Source: Bilamarchaeum sp050303335
Lineage (GTDB): Archaea; Micrarchaeota; Micrarchaeia; Anstonellales; Bilamarchaeaceae
Reading direction: 5' to 3'
Length of the DNA: 64,000 nt
Assembly (NCBI GenBank): GCA_050303335.1
Contig: JBNLBN010000002.1
Location: 22,897 to 86,896 of the forward strand
In this document: positions 60,874 to 64,000 of the stretch, one piece after another
Position numbering within the stretch: the first letter of the stretch is position 1
Layout: each line of letters opens with the position of its first letter
Translations under genes and position numbers: made by a program
The notes under the pieces: model-generated
Databases searched by the model: none
What the model was told of the DNA's origin: nothing
The model's input: the letters and a program-made list of their open reading frames with translations, nothing else

Positions 60874-62835
60874 ATGAGAGTACGATCACTTCGAAATAAA
60901 GGAAAGGTCGCAGCGCTTGCTGCATTTTTGTTGTTCAAGCCCCTTGCAGCATCTGCACAGGAGGAAGAAAAGAAGCCACAGCCCCTTCCGGCAGGAACCG
61001 AGCTGTCCGAGGAAAAACCAAAGGAAGCTGAAGCTCCAAAGGACGATGTAGGGGATATAGAATTCTCTGAGGAGCGGGAGATCAAGTTCGATGATGAGAA
61101 ACCAGCTCCTAAACCAAAGGCCAAGCCTGCAGACAAACCGGCAGAGGTTGAAGAGCCCGTTGAGGAGCCGGCAGAAGAGATTCCGAAATATGATGAGGTA
61201 CAGGTTGATCCAGAGCATGACCAGTATGTCGGTATATACAATCCTAACGTAGACATGAGCGGACAGATGAGGGACATACACCTAAACCATGTATGGGACA
61301 TTGGTGGAAATGTTGTTGCAAACGAAGCAGGTTCATCCGTCTACGGATCGCTCAGCCACAGGTTCGCAAGGAAGGACAATATTTTTGCAACAAGGCTTAA
61401 CCTGAACGCAGGTAACATATGGTTTGGCGAGCAGCCTGCACCGTTCCTGAGGGCATTTGCGAGTCCTGAAGTGAATCTCTGGAGATTCAGGGGGGCAACC
61501 TATACGAGTATAGCACTGATGGCAAATATGCCTTCGGTTGCCTACATGTATCAGTCGGGAGGTCTGGGCTATTCCCAGAAATTCGACAAGAACGACATGA
61601 GGCTCCGTATCGGAGCAGTGGGAGGATTTGCGCTTTCAGTCAATAAATTCGACGACATGTACGCCAATTTTGCAGCAGGAGCATCATTCGAGATAGAAAA
61701 GCACCTTGTCTATGCAATTCCAAGGTTCTATTTCGCGGCATCGGATCCTATCAAGGTAGCCTATTATTCACATTACAGCCCCAGATTCCAGGGGATCGAG
61801 ACAGGATTCCAGGTGAGGTTCTATGAGGACCAGTACGCATCAAGAATATTCCTTGATATCGACAGGCTCTACCAGCGGGTAGGTGGAAGGCTAACGAGGC
61901 AAATAAATTTCTCGCAGACTGTAACAGGAGATATCTACGGTGGATTAGCTGCAACGCACTGGTCTACACGGATTGGCGGAAGATGGGACCCGGGCGTCTT
62001 TGCAGGAATCAGCATCACTGTCGGCGGCAAATACGTCAACTCCACGAACACTTTCAGATATGAACGTCTCACCTCAGGAGGGATTACCAGAATCGATACC
62101 GACTTCCCGACAAGAGCGGATCCAGGACCATATGGATTCGGCAGGGAAGGCTCAGAAGCCTGGAGGGAAACTGTCAATACGGCAAAGGAAAGGATGGTTA
62201 ATTCCAGTTCATTTGAAGAATTCAGTTCAAGTTATCATGGCGATTCGCAAGAGGAAATAGTGCGAACAGGACGTTTTATGTCAGCATTTATGCTGCAGGC
62301 AGCATATGCCAACCAAGCATATGAGGATCTTAGCCAGGGCAACATCCTGAGTTCAGAAGCACAAAGAGTCTCAAATGCAAACACCGACATGATTTTCTCA
62401 TATACCCAGGCAATGGTGGATTTCTATGAGAATAATCCGCCAAGCACTCCTCTTCCGAGGGAACTTGCAAATGGAATTACAATGTGCGGAGGGATCCACC
62501 ATATGGTATCGGAATTCTACAGATCAAATGGAATACGGTCTTTAACGGTCTCTGTCAACACACCAAACGGTCCACACATGGTGGCAATACCTTTGGCGGA
62601 TAACTTCACTAGTTTAATAGATTACGGAAGCGAATACAGAGCTGGACCAAACAGGTTCGATGAAGTTATTCGTATGTACGGAAGAGCGAAGAAAGCTCCT
62701 GTCTTCCAGTCCCAGATTTTCGACGGGAACGGCTACGTTGGAACATACACGACAGCTGAAGGAAACCTGCTTCATGATTCTGTTGGTGTCGATAATGTGG
62801 ACCTTCTGAAGAAAGATTTCTTGAATGTAAGATAA
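60874..62835 (+). CDS. Large secreted protein: beta-barrel-like middle, transglutaminase-like C terminus
   Basis: A 653-residue protein. The signal peptide (ALAAFLLFKPLAASAQ) is followed by about 90 residues rich in Glu, Pro, Lys and Ala. From about 125 to 405 alternating residues suggest 10-16 amphipathic beta strands with aromatic ends (GSLSHRFARKDNIFATRLNL, YANFAAGASFEIEKHLVYAI, ASRIFLDIDRLYQRVG), as in outer-membrane-type barrels or a flat beta sheet. The last 200 residues are helical and then show MCGGIHHMV (Cys538), NGPHMVAI (His568) and SLIDYGS (Asp583), a C-H-D arrangement like a transglutaminase/papain fold. An ATG behind GGGTGG is preferred to the GTG at 60862. No known family. Confidence 0.78.
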   Translation: MRVRSLRNKGKVAALAAFLLFKPLAASAQEEEKKPQPLPAGTELSEEKPKEAEAPKDDVGDIEFSEEREIKFDDEKPAPKPKAKPADKPAEVEEPVEEPAEEIPKYDEVQVDPEHDQYVGIYNPNVDMSGQMRDIHLNHVWDIGGNVVANEAGSSVYGSLSHRFARKDNIFATRLNLNAGNIWFGEQPAPFLRAFASPEVNLWRFRGATYTSIALMANMPSVAYMYQSGGLGYSQKFDKNDMRLRIGAVGGFALSVNKFDDMYANFAAGASFEIEKHLVYAIPRFYFAASDPIKVAYYSHYSPRFQGIETGFQVRFYEDQYASRIFLDIDRLYQRVGGRLTRQINFSQTVTGDIYGGLAATHWSTRIGGRWDPGVFAGISITVGGKYVNSTNTFRYERLTSGGITRIDTDFPTRADPGPYGFGREGSEAWRETVNTAKERMVNSSSFEEFSSSYHGDSQEEIVRTGRFMSAFMLQAAYANQAYEDLSQGNILSSEAQRVSNANTDMIFSYTQAMVDFYENNPPSTPLPRELANGITMCGGIHHMVSEFYRSNGIRSLTVSVNTPNGPHMVAIPLADNFTSLIDYGSEYRAGPNRFDEVIRMYGRAKKAPVFQSQIFDGNGYVGTYTTAEGNLLHDSVGVDNVDLLKKDFLNVR

Positions 62836-62929
62836 TTTAAGAAATTCTAATTATTTTTTTGATTTATACATACACACAGCTAATTGGCAGTAGGACAATA
62901 TTTTTATATATCATTGTTGTAGGATTTGC

Positions 62930-63508
62930 ATGGAAGACACAATAGAAATATGCTCCGGCTGTGGAAAACTTCCAAGACCGATAGATTACCTTAATGAACA
63001 ATTTTTGTGTTCTAGATGCGGAAGTCAAAATACCAAGAGCGTTGGAACAGACAATTACGAGGATGAAGTGAAAAAGCTCGATGATAGGTTCCACAAGAAG
63101 ATAATCGAGACAAGAATTGCGATAGTCAAGGAGGAGACTCCGAAACCCAAGGCGGCGCCCAGGCCAAAGGCTGCAATGAAGCCGAAAACAGTAAAGAAAC
63201 CTGCCGCTAAGATCAAGACCGAAGGCTCAAAAAAGCCAAATGCAAAACCAAAGGCTGCAAAAAAGCCGCTCAAGAAAGCCAAGAAGCTCATAAAGAAGGC
63301 CGTCAAGAAGAAAGTCACCAAGGTAAAAAAGGCAGTCAAGAAGAAGGTTACTAAAGCCCGGAAGGCTGTCAAGAAAAAGGCCGGAAAAACTGTCAAGAAG
63401 GCGAAAAAGACAGTAAACAAAGTGGTGAAAAAGGCTAAAAAAGTGGTCAGAAAAGCCGCAAAAAAAGTCGTAAAAAAGACGGCGAAGAAGAAACAGAGGA
63501 AAAAATAA
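62930..63508 (+). CDS. Zinc-ribbon protein with Lys-rich histone H1-like tail
   Basis: A 192-residue protein. Residues 1-40 are a zinc ribbon (CSGCGKLPRP, FLCSRCGSQN). Residues 45-65 are a charged helix, and from about 70 on nearly every second residue is Lys, with Ala, Val, Pro and repeats of KKAVKKKV and KKAKK, as in histone H1 and bacterial H1-like Hc1. It should bind nucleic acid strongly without sequence preference, guided by the zinc ribbon. TTTTTATATATC about 25 bp before the ATG is the likely TATA. Acts with Alba in nucleoid or RNA packing; this is inference. Confidence 0.82.
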   Translation: MEDTIEICSGCGKLPRPIDYLNEQFLCSRCGSQNTKSVGTDNYEDEVKKLDDRFHKKIIETRIAIVKEETPKPKAAPRPKAAMKPKTVKKPAAKIKTEGSKKPNAKPKAAKKPLKKAKKLIKKAVKKKVTKVKKAVKKKVTKARKAVKKKAGKTVKKAKKTVNKVVKKAKKVVRKAAKKVVKKTAKKKQRKK

Positions 63509-63569
63509 TCAACACTTTTTTAAATCTTATATCACATAAATCATACAGAGTTACAGACAGTTGATTTAC

Positions 63570-64000
63570 ATGACTTCAAAAATGAATAAAACAACAGTAC
63601 GAGAAATGAAGACAACGATGCCAGCTTCTCCCCAAGGCAAGGCCCCTCATCGTGCACATACCACATTACCAATCCGAAGCGGGTTCTTCAGTTCATATTC
63701 ACAAAGTGATGAACCTCTCAGGGAGCAGTCAATAGCGGTGATACATAAAAATCTTCGAAGCGAGGAAAACCGAAAGGACCTTATCAATGCAATCTCCTTT
63801 TTGGCCGGGACTATGGATAAAGATGAAAAATCCATGGTCGCATTATACCGTCTTTCAAAATTCAGTCCCCAGAGGGATATCAAGGCTTTTGCCGAAACAA
63901 CGCTATCAGAAAAATACTCTCTTGTTGCTGCAAGCGCAATAAAGACAAATTGCCGAAATCCAAAATGCCCTGCAGATGTATTGCTTGCAGCATTATCTGC
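63570..64000 (+). CDS. Unknown helical protein, 5' part only
   Basis: The frame starts at ATG 63570 and is open to the window end (143 codons visible). The first 45 residues are polar and Thr/Pro-rich; from about 48 on the sequence is helical (REQSIAVIHKNLRSEENRKD, LINAISFLAGTM, LYRLSKFSPQRDIKAFAETT, LSEKYSLVAASAIKT). The helix pairs recall HEAT or VHS-like repeats, but there is no match to the 42-residue repeat of the array. No signal peptide. Confidence 0.55.
   Translation, partial: MTSKMNKTTVREMKTTMPASPQGKAPHRAHTTLPIRSGFFSSYSQSDEPLREQSIAVIHKNLRSEENRKDLINAISFLAGTMDKDEKSMVALYRLSKFSPQRDIKAFAETTLSEKYSLVAASAIKTNCRNPKCPADVLLAALS

Noticed and set aside
63055..63420. Hydrophobic Phe/Leu-rich minus-strand frame (121 codons)
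   Set aside because: It is the reverse of the Lys-rich tail (AAG/AAA codons read as CTT/TTT) and not a membrane protein.

Overview
The window is archaeal, probably from a small-genome lineage of the DPANN type (phylum inferred, not tested). The archaeal evidence is a complete archaeal-type 16S rRNA gene at 33322-34857, Alba, ABCE1, archaeal fructose-1,6-bisphosphatase, diphthine synthase, archaeal-branch GluRS, a Dpo4-type polymerase with a PCNA-binding tail, and TATA boxes about 26 bp upstream of most start codons, so most first genes look leaderless. A run of N at 48965-48974 shows that this is a scaffold, probably a metagenome assembly.

Layout. 1-13.6 kb: end of a Cys-rich protein, nitroreductase, PAS histidine kinase, Kef-type antiporter, Dus, hydrolase, Na/Pi transporter, Alba, then envelope sugar and isoprenoid genes (DUF92, nucleotidyltransferase, epimerase, GlcNAc-1-P transferase, HMG-CoA reductase and a wHTH gene). 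13.5-26.3 kb: secreted and unknown proteins, ABCE1, two more antiporters, glutaredoxin, CDP-alcohol phosphotransferase, a thioredoxin-like protein and a BofA-like protein. 26.3-32.4 kb: four tandem, overlapping paralogues built of 42-residue HEAT-like repeats, with a fifth at 17.5-18.9 kb. This is the most striking unexplained system in the window. 32.4-41.2 kb: a membrane-anchored regulator, the 16S gene (no 23S beside it) and an AT-rich accessory region. Here the 3' flank of 16S, including its processing-stem half, recurs four times and separates an MNT/HEPN toxin-antitoxin pair and small unknown genes; a transglutaminase-like protein, a small HTH protein and a stem-loop-rich stretch follow. 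41.2-60.2 kb: mostly housekeeping (GluRS, class II ribonucleotide reductase, FBPase, DphB, Dpo4, GH15 hydrolase, m5C methyltransferase, HIT, peroxiredoxin, photolyase, aminotransferase) plus a repeat-rich Kazal lipoprotein. 60.2-64 kb: a large secreted protein with a beta-rich middle and a Cys-His-Asp C-terminal domain, a zinc-ribbon/H1-like protein and the start of a gene that leaves the window.

Genes are packed tightly. Operon genes overlap by 4 bp (ATGA or GTGA). Five divergent gene pairs are separated by 50 or 51 bp with a single AT-rich TATA element in the exact middle, which suggests one shared bidirectional promoter per pair. Four small zinc-binding genes (32-50 aa) and one small basic Cys-containing gene are also present.

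Limits: all family calls come from motifs read by eye; no database search was possible.
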